A DNA stretch of 64,000 nucleotides from Flavobacterium sasangense DSM 21067 (GTDB taxonomy: Bacteria; Bacteroidota; Bacteroidia; Flavobacteriales; Flavobacteriaceae). The stretch spans positions 1 through 64,000 of the forward strand of contig NZ_JMLU01000001.1 in NCBI RefSeq assembly GCF_000686885.1, in the 5' to 3' direction. Position 1 is the stretch's first letter, and each line of letters opens with the position of its first letter. A model generated the notes under the pieces. It did no database searches. It saw only the letters and a program-made list of their open reading frames with translations, and had not been told where the DNA came from. The translations under genes and the position numbers were made by a program. Shown here in pieces: positions 52,011 through 61,475 of the stretch.

Positions 52011-53879
52011 TTAAGATGATTTGTAAGGCAACTCATGATACGTTTTAACATGAGGACCTAAGAAAAGACGAGCATAAATTCGGATTCCAGCAATACCTGA
52101 AACCACAAAACTTGATGCTACAAAAAAGGCTAAGAATAGTTGATTACTATCTATATGACTAAAAACTAAATCTTCGCCGATGAAAGTTGTTGTAATTGGA
52201 AAACCTGTGATTCCTAAAGTGGCTAATAAGAAAAAGAAAGCAAATTTAGGATGCTCGTAAACATGACCTAAATACTGATTAATAAGAATCTTTCTTTCTA
52301 ATTTTCTAAGTTGTAATAAAGCCACGTACCCTATAATTCCAGCAACAATAATTCCAGCCAAATAGTAAGCAATCTCACTAATACTTACTTTATCATTAAA
52401 CACAATGGCTAAAGCAATCCAAAAATGATTCATCACAATTAAAATCCATGCTAAAAACGGACTTCTTCGCTCTGAAAACGATTTGAATACAAATACCAAT
52501 CCGATAAAAGCAAACAATTCTGGAAGAATATTAGTTAACTGATAAGGCAAATGCAACTTAAATTTATAAGTTATAAATCCTAGCAAGTAAATTGGGATAA
52601 ACAAGAAATAAATTCTCTTAATATTCAAGAAATCCAGTGATTTACCAATCATTTTCAAAGGTCTCCACAATACCATATTTAAGAATCCTTCTAAATTGAA
52701 TTCTTTAAGAGCTAAAATATAAAGTGTATATTCTATTTTCTTTGGATACGAATCTTCGATAGCTTTTTCTCTTGGTTTGAAATTGTAAAATTGGTCGCGA
52801 ATTAAATAGCTCACTACCGAAGGAGAGACCAATAATTGATACGTTCTCAAAAATGCATTTCCAGCAAAGTGAATCAAGGCTAATGTTTCAAAACCTAAAG
52901 CAATTTCAATAAATATAATTCCAATTTGAGAAATAGAACTATACGCAACTTGACTTTTAACCGAAGACTGAACTCTAGCCATTACTGAAGCCGCCAAACT
53001 TGTGGTTAATCCCATTAATCCAATAGCAATTCGCATAGTGGTTTGATGTTCCCAAAATGGAAATGTTCGCAACATTAAGAAAACTCCTAAATGCACTGAT
53101 AAGGAACCATAGAAAATCGCACTCGAAGGTGTTGGTCCTTCCATAGCTCTTGGCAACCAAGACGAAAACGGAATCTGAGCCGATTTTGCCGCAGCCGCAC
53201 AAGCCAAACAAAGCGCAATGAATATTCCGATTATGGAATGATTTTGCAAATGTTCGTTAACCAATTCGTAATTATTCAACTTCATGAAGGTAATATTTTC
53301 ATGAAATAAGTGGTGACTTGCCCACATCGCTAATAACAGTCCAACATCGCCAATTCTATAAATTGAAAATACTTTGAAAGCGTTTTTAACAGGTAAATAA
53401 CGTTCTCTATAAAAAGCAATTAAAAGGAAAGAAGAAATTCCAATGATTTCCCAACCAATGAATAAGGTTTCGAAATTTCCTGATAAAATAGCTAAGTTAT
53501 ATCCGAAAAAGAAAAACAAAACCGTATTAAAAAAACGTTTATATCCTTTTTCTCTATGTAAGTAATAGCGACTATACGTAGTTATCATCGAAGTTAATAA
53601 AGCTCCAATGAATAAATAAACTGCTGAAATTTGATCAAAATAGAAATCGATAAAAAACTCATAATGAGCTGTTTTTAATATCGATAATTCTAATAAATTC
53701 AAATCTTTAGCACCGTCAATTATCCAAAAAATGATAAAAACTACTAATCCTATTAATTGTAAAAAAACCGTTCCAAATGCCGTCCATGAGATGGCTTTTT
53801 CTTTAGATTCAGGCAAAAACAAACTAATGATAAAGCCTAAAAACGGCAACAGTATAAAATATTGCAATAACTCGTTCAT
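52011..53879 (-). CDS. dabB: DabB, membrane subunit of the DAB inorganic-carbon pump
   Basis: The product has 622 residues with about 14-16 transmembrane helices of the proton-conducting NuoL/MrpA family (Proton_antipo_M). SGNFETLFIGWEIIGISSFLLIAFYRER (about 138-165) and AAKSAQIPFSSWLPRAMEGPTPSSAIFYGS (about 227-256) are the family core, carrying the conserved Glu and Lys. The partner DabA is encoded next to it with a 3-base gap. In DAB systems (Halothiobacillus) the pair works as an energised CO2-hydrating unit that traps bicarbonate inside the cell. It is not part of a full complex I cluster here. Confidence 0.9.
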   Translation of the reverse strand: MNELLQYFILLPFLGFIISLFLPESKEKAISWTAFGTVFLQLIGLVVFIIFWIIDGAKDLNLLELSILKTAHYEFFIDFYFDQISAVYLFIGALLTSMITTYSRYYLHREKGYKRFFNTVLFFFFGYNLAILSGNFETLFIGWEIIGISSFLLIAFYRERYLPVKNAFKVFSIYRIGDVGLLLAMWASHHLFHENITFMKLNNYELVNEHLQNHSIIGIFIALCLACAAAAKSAQIPFSSWLPRAMEGPTPSSAIFYGSLSVHLGVFLMLRTFPFWEHQTTMRIAIGLMGLTTSLAASVMARVQSSVKSQVAYSSISQIGIIFIEIALGFETLALIHFAGNAFLRTYQLLVSPSVVSYLIRDQFYNFKPREKAIEDSYPKKIEYTLYILALKEFNLEGFLNMVLWRPLKMIGKSLDFLNIKRIYFLFIPIYLLGFITYKFKLHLPYQLTNILPELFAFIGLVFVFKSFSERRSPFLAWILIVMNHFWIALAIVFNDKVSISEIAYYLAGIIVAGIIGYVALLQLRKLERKILINQYLGHVYEHPKFAFFFLLATLGITGFPITTTFIGEDLVFSHIDSNQLFLAFFVASSFVVSGIAGIRIYARLFLGPHVKTYHELPYKSS

Positions 53880-53882
53880 GAC

Positions 53883-56378
53883 TTAAATGGTATTAGTAAT
53901 TATTCCTACCGGAAGATTCTCTTTTGTAGTTTCAACCAACTGCATTTCATCTTTAATGAAATTCACAGTTTGAATAGGTTGATAGGGAACAAACTTTTCG
54001 TCTTCAAAAACAAAAAGCTCTTTAGTTTCAGGTTGAACTGCCACTAATTTCACCCAATCATTCTTAAACCATTCGTAAGTAGCTGGATTTTTTGAAATCG
54101 CATATAGTACTTTCTCTGGGAAATGTTCGGCAATAACTAACAAACGAACTGGGTCGTGCACCTCAATCATTTGACTTGGCAAACCTGGACGTAAATCGCC
54201 ATCGATTCCGTTGGCAACTCCAATTAACCCCATTACGTTATGAGGTAATTTAGAACCTGCGCCTAATTTTTGATTGTCAACTCTTGAGAAATAGTATTCC
54301 AAATTAATTCCACCACCCACTGGAGCAACTGCGCCTAAGATAATCGCTAAATAATCTCCCGCAGGATCAACTTCGTAGTCATATGAATTCAAGAACGAAC
54401 GTCGGTCTAAAAACAATTGTTTTGACAAACTTCTCCTTCCTACGATACACATAGCATTAGTAGCGTGATTTAATTCGGGACGTGGTTCAAACAAAGATAA
54501 CGAACGACGTTTTACTTTTTCGTGAACTTTTTCTAAAGTATCAGAAGTATTAATCGTATCAAATCGTCTTGAACGTTCTTTTGCATTGTTATCTAAAGCT
54601 TTAGTAAACGTGATTACATTTTGTTGGTGCAATGTTTTGTTATCCTCTGACAACGTATCTTCGTCATAAAAAGCAATTTCATCACGAGTCGTATCATGTA
54701 GAGCCGGTAAAAATTGCGTTGAAATTGGAATATCAATTCCTCTTTGTCTCAAAACGGCTCTAACTTCTGAATGATTTGCTGCAAACGAAGCTACTTTTGC
54801 GTTTACCGAACTTGGTCTACCAGAACAAGCTCCACAATCATAACCTGCATAATGCGTGTTATTGATACTCGTTGCTCCGTGACCAACAACATAAACAATG
54901 GGAGAAAAATTCGAAACTAATCCGATACTCTTCAACAAACCCTCCAGTCTATTGGCCATTTCTTCTACCGAAAAACCAATTTGTAAGTCACCTTCTCTTT
55001 GATTTACATCTTTATTTTCGATAACTAATTTCGATTTTTTATGTAAATGCTTGAATGAAGATGTAGTTGCAGGCGACATTGAAGGTTTAAAAATATTCAA
55101 GAACAATTTTAAAGCCGAAGAAAACCCTAAAGTTTGACTAATGATCCAACCAAAAAACAACGAGTGTGATTGCTTGTGATAATGTAAATCTTTAGCTTGT
55201 TTTTTCTTTCTGTGTTCTTCTTTGATTAAGAATTTTGGAGTAACAGGAGCTGGACATAATTTGGTATAAAATTTTCCATTTACCGGTTGATAGAAAAATT
55301 CAAAGTTAAAGAAAGCTGCCGTTCCGTATGTAGAAACATTTTTATCGATGTGTTCAATATGTCTTCTAAACGAGCATTCTCTGTCGTCCATACAAAACAG
55401 ACTCTGAAAACTTGGTATTTGTACTACCTTTTCTTCTTTTACATTTTGAACATTGGATAAAACAGCATCGTAAAAACTCCATTCAAAAGCTTGTTGCCAA
55501 AGCGATAAAACATCGAATAATTCGCTATATGCTACTTTTTCAAATAATAAGAATTCTTCGTCTTCGATTTTAAAACCAAGTGGCGCCCAAATATCATTAA
55601 ACTTATTATCTAAAGTATCAATCTCAAGAAGTAATTCAAACTTGATTAATTCTTCTAATGTAATTTGTTTTGAATCTAATAGTGAACTTGGATTATTTTC
55701 GATAGTTGCAATCATCCCACTCCAACCTGGATGTCCAAATTGTTGGTCAAATAAATAGTGTTCGAATAATTCTTCTTTTCCTACAATTATTTCTAATAAC
55801 TGCGTGATTGAAGCATTTTCTTGTAATAGTTTTTTTGCTCTATTGGAAGTAAAAATCCCTTTAAAGGTATTCTTTTCTAACTCTCTAATAGAAGCTAAAA
55901 AACCTTTATCATGTACAGGAAAATTCCAAATAGCAATCCCTTGATCTAAATAACTACACAATACTCTAAATAATAAACTATGTGTTGATTTTTCAAGATT
56001 TATAGCATAATATTTTTTCCAATTAGAACGTAAACTTCCTATTCTTGGAGAAATGGATTCGTCGTAATTGGTTTTTAGTAACTTCTCTTTCCAAGTTTGA
56101 AGATTTTCAGCTCCTTTTGCTTTTGTAATGATAGCATCTAAAACAGTTTCATTGATTTCTTTATTAGCAAATCGTTGTCTGAAATCAGATATTGATAAAT
56201 ACGTTTTGTAACCAAAAATCGTAGAAGCCTCAAGTAATGCATCATGAAACTTTTTATTTTGAAAAGCATGCAAAGTATTGTGGTGCACAAAATCTTTCAG
56301 CGGATTTTGCGCAGGTAAATAATGAGTTAGGCTATGAAGAACTTCGTGTTCGTCAAAACCAACGGTATGTGTTTTCAT
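53883..56378 (-). CDS. dabA: DabA, carbonic-anhydrase-like subunit (UPF0753/DUF2309)
   Basis: The product has 831 residues, usual for this family. The predicted zinc site of DabA is complete: Cys329 and Asp331 (SLFCMDDRECSFRR), His500 (VVGHGATS) and Cys515 (YDCGACSGRPS). The spacing 2 and 15 residues matches that of the Halothiobacillus protein (C351, D353, H524, C539). There is no signal peptide, so it is a cytoplasmic peripheral protein on DabB. With DabB it turns CO2 into bicarbonate using membrane energy. It starts the operon on the minus strand; upstream is a small membrane protein gene. In a heterotroph it would feed carboxylases at low CO2. Confidence 0.93.
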   Translation of the reverse strand: MKTHTVGFDEHEVLHSLTHYLPAQNPLKDFVHHNTLHAFQNKKFHDALLEASTIFGYKTYLSISDFRQRFANKEINETVLDAIITKAKGAENLQTWKEKLLKTNYDESISPRIGSLRSNWKKYYAINLEKSTHSLLFRVLCSYLDQGIAIWNFPVHDKGFLASIRELEKNTFKGIFTSNRAKKLLQENASITQLLEIIVGKEELFEHYLFDQQFGHPGWSGMIATIENNPSSLLDSKQITLEELIKFELLLEIDTLDNKFNDIWAPLGFKIEDEEFLLFEKVAYSELFDVLSLWQQAFEWSFYDAVLSNVQNVKEEKVVQIPSFQSLFCMDDRECSFRRHIEHIDKNVSTYGTAAFFNFEFFYQPVNGKFYTKLCPAPVTPKFLIKEEHRKKKQAKDLHYHKQSHSLFFGWIISQTLGFSSALKLFLNIFKPSMSPATTSSFKHLHKKSKLVIENKDVNQREGDLQIGFSVEEMANRLEGLLKSIGLVSNFSPIVYVVGHGATSINNTHYAGYDCGACSGRPSSVNAKVASFAANHSEVRAVLRQRGIDIPISTQFLPALHDTTRDEIAFYDEDTLSEDNKTLHQQNVITFTKALDNNAKERSRRFDTINTSDTLEKVHEKVKRRSLSLFEPRPELNHATNAMCIVGRRSLSKQLFLDRRSFLNSYDYEVDPAGDYLAIILGAVAPVGGGINLEYYFSRVDNQKLGAGSKLPHNVMGLIGVANGIDGDLRPGLPSQMIEVHDPVRLLVIAEHFPEKVLYAISKNPATYEWFKNDWVKLVAVQPETKELFVFEDEKFVPYQPIQTVNFIKDEMQLVETTKENLPVGIITNTI

Positions 56379-56451
56379 TGATTAATGAAATAGATTAATA
56401 CACAGTGAACATTCACAATCAAATTAATGACGTGAAAAAAATAAATGTGTA

Positions 56452-56820
56452 TTAAGAAAGATGAAACTTCCAATTACAATACAAATCGTAAAGTGGAATA
56501 ATTTCTTTAGAAGAAAAGAATTGGGATAAATATGAACTTGAACTCTTCTCTAAAGAAGATTTAACAATAACAATTGATTTTGTTGGAATTAAAATTACAT
56601 CAAACTCAATTTTCAATTCAGGTTCTATTTCAACAGTAACATATTCTCCTTCTTCTAGATCAACGGTTTGAAAATGAGAAAAATCAGATGGGGTATACTT
56701 TTGTTGAAATTCAGCTTTAGCTTTTAATTCAACATCTTTTGAAACATTATATGAAGCAACAATAGCCCACATGAAAAATGTGAGCATAAAAAATAGAAAT
56801 AATTGTAATAATCTTTTCAA
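56452..56820 (-). CDS. Small membrane protein ahead of the dab operon
   Basis: The product has 122 residues. One N-terminal hydrophobic segment (about 3-20, LLQLFLFFMLTFFMWAIVAS) is followed by a domain with YNVSKDVELKAKAEFQQKY, DLEEGEYVTVEIEPELKIEFD and VILIPTKSIVIVKSSL. No family is recognised. It lies upstream of dabA on the same strand with a 73-base gap, so it may belong to the operon or stand alone. The frame is otherwise ordinary in composition. Confidence 0.6.
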   Translation of the reverse strand: MKRLLQLFLFFMLTFFMWAIVASYNVSKDVELKAKAEFQQKYTPSDFSHFQTVDLEEGEYVTVEIEPELKIEFDVILIPTKSIVIVKSSLEKSSSSYLSQFFSSKEIIPLYDLYCNWKFHLS

Positions 56821-56901
56821 ATTGATTTCACTTGCTACCTAAAGTGACTACAAATGTATATTATATTTTGATTCAAAAAATTAATTTCTGATTAATTTTA
56901 A

Positions 56902-56938
56902 CAAAAAACCGATTAGAAATTCTAATCGGTTTTTTTTA
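56902..56938 (-). terminator. Terminator after the HMA protein gene
   Basis: AAAAACCGATTAGA (56905-56918) pairs with TCTAATCGGTTTTT (56921-56935) around a short loop, with a T-run on the minus strand after reversal of the As. It ends the copper locus just after the HMA gene stop at 56939. Its core CCGATTAGA resembles the terminator at 48928. Confidence 0.8.
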
Positions 56939-57286
56939 CTATTTTTCTATTCTCTCATAATTGCAACAACCATGAAGTTTATCATAATCTTCATCTTTGG
57001 CTTTTGTAAATTGGGTATCATGACCTACAGCGGCAATAGCCTTTGCTACATCTTCTTTAGAACACTTCGTTTCGTCTATAATCAAATGAATATCACCATG
57101 ATCGGCGTGCCACTCAGCGCTTTTAACTCCTTTTACAGAATAAGCCGCTTTTTCAATACGTTTCTCGCACATTTCACAATTTCCAGCGACTTTAAACTCT
57201 ACTTTTTTGTTTTTGCTTTTCTTTTCTTGCGCTACCATTGTGAAAGAAAAAATACATGCTAATACTAATAAAACTATTCTTTTCAT
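56939..57286 (-). CDS. Secreted heavy-metal-associated (HMA) domain protein
   Basis: The product has 115 residues with a signal peptide (about 1-19, MVAQE). A single HMA domain covers about 28-95: FKVAGNCEMCEKRIEKAAYSVKGVKSAEW with the metal-binding CEMC pair, then KEDVAKAIAAVGHDT. A C-terminal stretch with CC (KLHGCCNY) may add ligands. It probably binds copper in the periplasm and passes it on. It lies 11 bases after the TonB-dependent receptor gene, as part of the copper locus. Confidence 0.88.
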   Translation of the reverse strand: MKRIVLLVLACIFSFTMVAQEKKSKNKKVEFKVAGNCEMCEKRIEKAAYSVKGVKSAEWHADHGDIHLIIDETKCSKEDVAKAIAAVGHDTQFTKAKDEDYDKLHGCCNYERIEK

Positions 57287-57297
57287 TTTTCTATTAT

Positions 57298-59598
57298 TTA
57301 GTGATTATGAGCTTCCTCTTTAACTGGGGCTAACTCTTCTATTTCATGATTCTGTTTTTTATCTTTAATTTTAAAACGCAATCCAGCATAATACATGGCA
57401 CCAAAAGTGGGTCCGTATATCATACTACTATCAAAATAAGTACCAAAAGGGTTTTCATTTTGAACAATTCCATTCATTTGTTTGTAATTCCCCATGTTTT
57501 CTCCTCCCACATACACTTCAAAAGTACTTGAAAACGTTCTCGTAATTTGAGCATTCAATGTACCAAAAGCTTTTGCATATTCATCTAAACGATATTGCAC
57601 TGGATTTGATTGTGTATATGGCAAACGTTGTTCCCCTAACCAATTATACGTTACATCAAATTTCCATTGTTGTCCTTTGTCTTTTATATGCGTTTCGTAA
57701 GCTAGATTACCAAAAACTCGATGTTTTGCTTGAAGCGCTCTTTGCATTTGACCTGTTACAAATTGCGTTTGTACATCGTAATATTTGTAAGCCGTTTTAA
57801 AAGTCAAATGTGTCATTAAATCAACAGAAAATTCAGCTTGAAATGAATTCGCAAAACTATTCCCTTTTAAATTGTAAAATAAAACATCTTGTGGAGAAGC
57901 ATCAATATCAACCACCGCTTGATTTTGAAAATCAGTACGATAATAATCTAAAATTACCTCAACATCTTTTCCTACTAATTTGAATTTTTGGATAAAACTC
58001 AAACCATAATTCCATGCAATTTCTGGATTTAATCCGTACAATTTCCCATCCGTATTCAAAATTGAGAAATTTCTGTTGGATGCAAATAATTGTTGGTTTT
58101 CAGCAAAAATATTAGCCGCACGTTTTCCTCTTCCGGCTGAAGCTCTAATAACAGCTTCTTTCCATGGATTATAACGAATGTGAAGTCTTGGCGTAACAAA
58201 AGTTCCTAAACGATTGTGATTATCAACTCTTGCTCCAGCCACTAAACTAAAATTATCAGAATTATCATAAGTGTATTCAAAAAACGCACCAACTGAGTTA
58301 TCAATTCTTGAAAAATCGCGATTAAAATTCATCGCTACGAATTCGTTGTAATCATCGTAAGAGAAATTTAAACCCGTTGTAAATTTATTCTTTGTGTTAT
58401 TGATAATCGAATTGAATAATAAATTCGAATAAAAACTTTTTTGATGAATGTCATATTGACTCAAACCAAAATACGAATCTTGTTTGTGCGATTGAAATGA
58501 ATTTTGAAATCCGAAACTTTGATACGGCATATCTGGAAAAACGTAACCTGTTTTGTTTGAAATTTCAATTTTCTCGGTGTTAATTTCACTTCCCCAAGCG
58601 TTTGTAGTTAATCTATCTGTATCGGGATTGAAACTCATTTCTCCGGCTTGTTTTTCATCATTCATGTAGCGAACATTTAAAAAACTTACGATTCCATTTT
58701 CAGCATCGTTATATTGCCAACGATTTAAAATATTGACTTGTTTCCCAATTGGACCATCTAAAAATCCGTCGTTGTTCATATCGTTTTTTCCTACACGAGT
58801 ATTTCCATGTAAAAACAAAGTTGAGCTTAATTTATCTGAAAATTTGTTATTGAAATGCGTATTGATTTCATATCGTTCATCTTGCGAAGCATAGGCATTT
58901 AAGAAAAACGGAATATCATTTGAAGGTTTTAAAACCTCATAATTGATTTGACCCGAAATACTTTCGTAACCATTAATTACGCTTCCTGCACCTTTGGTAA
59001 TTTGGATACTTTCCACCCAAGTTCCGGGTACAAAAGACAACCCATACGCCTGAGAAGCTCCACGAACCGAAGGAATATTCTCTTCCGCAATTAAAATATA
59101 TGGACTTGTTAAACCTAACATTTTAATTTGACGATTTCCTGTTACAGCATCCGAAAAATTCACATCGATAGATGGATTCGTACTAAAACTTTCAGATAAG
59201 TTACAACAAGCTGCTTTAAGCAACTCTTTTTGTCCCATTACTTGAATGTTTTGGACTTTATACAAAGAATGTTCCGTTCCTTTTTTAGTCTTGGTAATCG
59301 TTACTTCTTTTAAAGTTTTTACTTCTTTCAAAATAACAGAGATGGTATTATTTACTACATCGATTTTTTGAGTTTCAAAACCAATATAACTGATTACTAA
59401 AGAAGACGTTTCTGGAGATTTTTTTATAGTGAAATTCCCATTTTCATCTGTGGTGGTACCTACTGCGGTATTGAACCAAAACACATTGGCACCTAATAAA
59501 GGTTGATTATTTTCGTCTGTTACTATTCCTTTTATGGTTTCTTGTGAATAAATAAATTGAGAAACAAAGAATAGCAAAAACGCTATATTTTTAAACAT
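57298..59598 (-). CDS. TonB-dependent receptor of the copper locus
   Basis: The product has 766 residues with a signal peptide (about 1-18, IYSQE). A carboxypeptidase-like domain (about 20-95, TIKGIVTDENNQPLLGANVFW) precedes a plug (about 105-215) with KAACCNLSESFSTNPSID, containing two adjacent Cys. The barrel follows, ending in a histidine-containing tail (EEAHNH). The ligand is likely copper or another metal, inferred from the neighbouring HMA and HYC_CC_PP genes and from the double cysteine in the plug. The gene lies 56 bases after the HYC_CC_PP gene on the same strand. Confidence 0.85.
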   Translation of the reverse strand: MFKNIAFLLFFVSQFIYSQETIKGIVTDENNQPLLGANVFWFNTAVGTTTDENGNFTIKKSPETSSLVISYIGFETQKIDVVNNTISVILKEVKTLKEVTITKTKKGTEHSLYKVQNIQVMGQKELLKAACCNLSESFSTNPSIDVNFSDAVTGNRQIKMLGLTSPYILIAEENIPSVRGASQAYGLSFVPGTWVESIQITKGAGSVINGYESISGQINYEVLKPSNDIPFFLNAYASQDERYEINTHFNNKFSDKLSSTLFLHGNTRVGKNDMNNDGFLDGPIGKQVNILNRWQYNDAENGIVSFLNVRYMNDEKQAGEMSFNPDTDRLTTNAWGSEINTEKIEISNKTGYVFPDMPYQSFGFQNSFQSHKQDSYFGLSQYDIHQKSFYSNLLFNSIINNTKNKFTTGLNFSYDDYNEFVAMNFNRDFSRIDNSVGAFFEYTYDNSDNFSLVAGARVDNHNRLGTFVTPRLHIRYNPWKEAVIRASAGRGKRAANIFAENQQLFASNRNFSILNTDGKLYGLNPEIAWNYGLSFIQKFKLVGKDVEVILDYYRTDFQNQAVVDIDASPQDVLFYNLKGNSFANSFQAEFSVDLMTHLTFKTAYKYYDVQTQFVTGQMQRALQAKHRVFGNLAYETHIKDKGQQWKFDVTYNWLGEQRLPYTQSNPVQYRLDEYAKAFGTLNAQITRTFSSTFEVYVGGENMGNYKQMNGIVQNENPFGTYFDSSMIYGPTFGAMYYAGLRFKIKDKKQNHEIEELAPVKEEAHNH

Positions 59599-59654
59599 AA
59601 TAAAGTTATTTATTGTTATTAATTCTTTGATTTACAGAATAAAAAACAATAAAC

Positions 59655-60062
59655 TTATGCGTAAAAAACCAATTGACAATAGAGTTTGTAGAGTGGTGGT
59701 GCGTGAGAATCGCAATAATACGCCGCTTCATTTGAAATGGTGTTTTCTGATTCAAATGCAACTAAATTAGGCTTCCAATCAGCAACAAAAACTGCTTGTT
59801 CTAAATCTAATTGAAGGGTTTTAACCAATATATCATCGGTCTTTTTTTCAACTTTGATTAGCTTGTTAGAACAACAAGAATCGTGAGAATCTTCTTTTGC
59901 ACAACATGATTTTACATCTTCAACACAAGGTTCGTCTTCTTGATATTGAAAAGAAACCGATGCAATTTCATCTTTACAATAATGTACAGCAAAACTCAAC
60001 CCTAAATTGGCAAGCAATACTAAGGAAGCTAAAACTATACTTATGTGTTTTCTGAAATTCAT
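59655..60062 (-). CDS. HYC_CC_PP family protein
   Basis: The product has 135 residues from MNFRKHISIVLASLVLLANLG (ATG at 60062; the earlier frame overlaps the RNase-like gene). The motifs that name the family are all present: HYC (FAVHYCKDE), CC (KSCCAKEDSHDSCCSNK) and PP (SHAPPLYKLYCQL). It has one membrane helix near the N-terminus. The family is common in Bacteroidota next to copper TonB receptors; a role in copper binding is suggested by the Cys/His-rich part. It starts the copper locus here. Confidence 0.92.
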   Translation of the reverse strand: MNFRKHISIVLASLVLLANLGLSFAVHYCKDEIASVSFQYQEDEPCVEDVKSCCAKEDSHDSCCSNKLIKVEKKTDDILVKTLQLDLEQAVFVADWKPNLVAFESENTISNEAAYYCDSHAPPLYKLYCQLVFYA

Positions 60063-60108
60063 CGGAACAAAAGTAGCAAATTGAATTTTAATTTGCGTTA
60101 ATTTTAAT

Positions 60109-61464
60109 CTAAATTTCAATGACTTGACCTAAAAATGGCACTTGAGCATCAAAACCATATTGCTCTTGAACTTTCAACCGAAGTTCATCAGCAGCCTCAT
60201 TTTCACCGTGGACTAAGAATACTTTTTTAGGTTTCGTCTCCAATTCGGATAACCAATTCAGTAAATCTTTTTGGTCGCCATGTGCGGATAAACTTTCAAT
60301 TAACAAAATATTCGCTTGCACAGGATAATAATTACCGTAAATTTTGATTTCTTGAGCGCCTTCTAATAATTTTCTGCCGCGTGTTCCTTCTGCTTGATAA
60401 CCAACTAAAGTTACAGTGGTTTCAGGTTTATCGATTAATCGCTCTAAATAGGACAACACTCTTCCACCTGTAATCATCCCGCTTGCAGCGATGACAACTT
60501 TTGGTTTTTTATCAAAAACTGCATTCATGCTGTCTTTGTAATCGGAAATTAAGGTGAAAACTTTGCACATTTCATCGCAATCTTCAAAGGAAAGTTTGTG
60601 CCAAGTGCTATTGTCTTTAAAAACATCTAAAACACTAATTCCCATTGGTGTATCAATGACAAAAGGAATATCTGGAATGCGTTCTTCTTTTTTCAATTGC
60701 CAAATCAAATACATCATGGTTTGCACACGTTCCACTGCAAAACTTGGAATTACAACGGTTCCGCCTTTATTGAACGTATTGTTGATAATGGTTTCCAATT
60801 CAAGTAAAGCATCGGTTTGTGGATGAAGTCGATTTCCATATGTACTTTCTAAGAAAACATAATCTGCTTTTTTCGGTTTTTGAGGCGGAAACATTAGCAA
60901 GTCATCGTCTTGACCAATATCACCTGAAAACACCAAAACTTTTCCATCAATCGTTAATTTAATTGAGCAAGCGCCTAAAATATGACTTGCATAAAAGAAT
61001 TTGAATGAAATATCATCATCTAATTTCACATCTAAATCTTTATCCACCACTCGAAACTTCGGAATTACAGCGTCGACTTCGGATACTGTATACAAAGGTT
61101 CGGCTGGATCGTGTTTTGAAAAATGTTCTTCATTGGCTTTTTTTGCTTCTTCCTCCTGAATTTTTGCACTATCATATAAAATCAATCGCGAAATTTCTTT
61201 CGTTGGTCGGGTACAGAAAATTTTTCCGTTAAAACCTTCGTTAACCAATTTTGGCAACCAACCACAATGATCCAAATGGCCATGCGTAAGAATTACAAAA
61301 TCAATCGTTTCAGGTAAAATGGAAAGTGGCTCCCGATTTAATTCACGCAATGATTTTATGCCTTGAAACATGCCACAATCAATCAGAATTCGAAGATTAT
61401 TGTGTTCGATTAACGTTTTTGAACCTGTTACGGTTCCAGCTCCGCCTAAAAAATGAATTTTCAT
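60109..61464 (-). CDS. Beta-CASP metallo-beta-lactamase RNase-like protein
   Basis: The product has 451 residues. MBL-fold metal ligands are HGHLDHCGWLPKL (about 61-73, HxHxDH) and further His/Asp positions (ASHILGACS, FSGDIGQD). The beta-CASP domain (about 215-330) and C-terminal RMMBL region (about 370-445, SAHGDQKDLLNWLSEL, VHGENEAADELR) mark it as a CPSF/RNase J relative (YsH1/archaeal CPSF-like). GMITGGRVLSYLERL is the typical motif C area. It cleaves RNA, probably in the cytoplasm. Its neighbour at 61476 is 11 bases upstream, and both are cotranscribed. Confidence 0.93.
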   Translation of the reverse strand: MKIHFLGGAGTVTGSKTLIEHNNLRILIDCGMFQGIKSLRELNREPLSILPETIDFVILTHGHLDHCGWLPKLVNEGFNGKIFCTRPTKEISRLILYDSAKIQEEEAKKANEEHFSKHDPAEPLYTVSEVDAVIPKFRVVDKDLDVKLDDDISFKFFYASHILGACSIKLTIDGKVLVFSGDIGQDDDLLMFPPQKPKKADYVFLESTYGNRLHPQTDALLELETIINNTFNKGGTVVIPSFAVERVQTMMYLIWQLKKEERIPDIPFVIDTPMGISVLDVFKDNSTWHKLSFEDCDEMCKVFTLISDYKDSMNAVFDKKPKVVIAASGMITGGRVLSYLERLIDKPETTVTLVGYQAEGTRGRKLLEGAQEIKIYGNYYPVQANILLIESLSAHGDQKDLLNWLSELETKPKKVFLVHGENEAADELRLKVQEQYGFDAQVPFLGQVIEI

Positions 61465-61475
61465 GATTTTTGCTT

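Noticed and set aside
52011..53879. dabB as part of respiratory complex I
   Set aside because: The NuoL-like fold stands alone beside dabA and SulP, with no other nuo genes, so the DAB assignment is better.
48928..56938. Similar CCGATTAGA terminators at 48928 and 56904 as a dispersed element
   Set aside because: The likeness covers only the stem core; two ordinary terminators can share it by chance.
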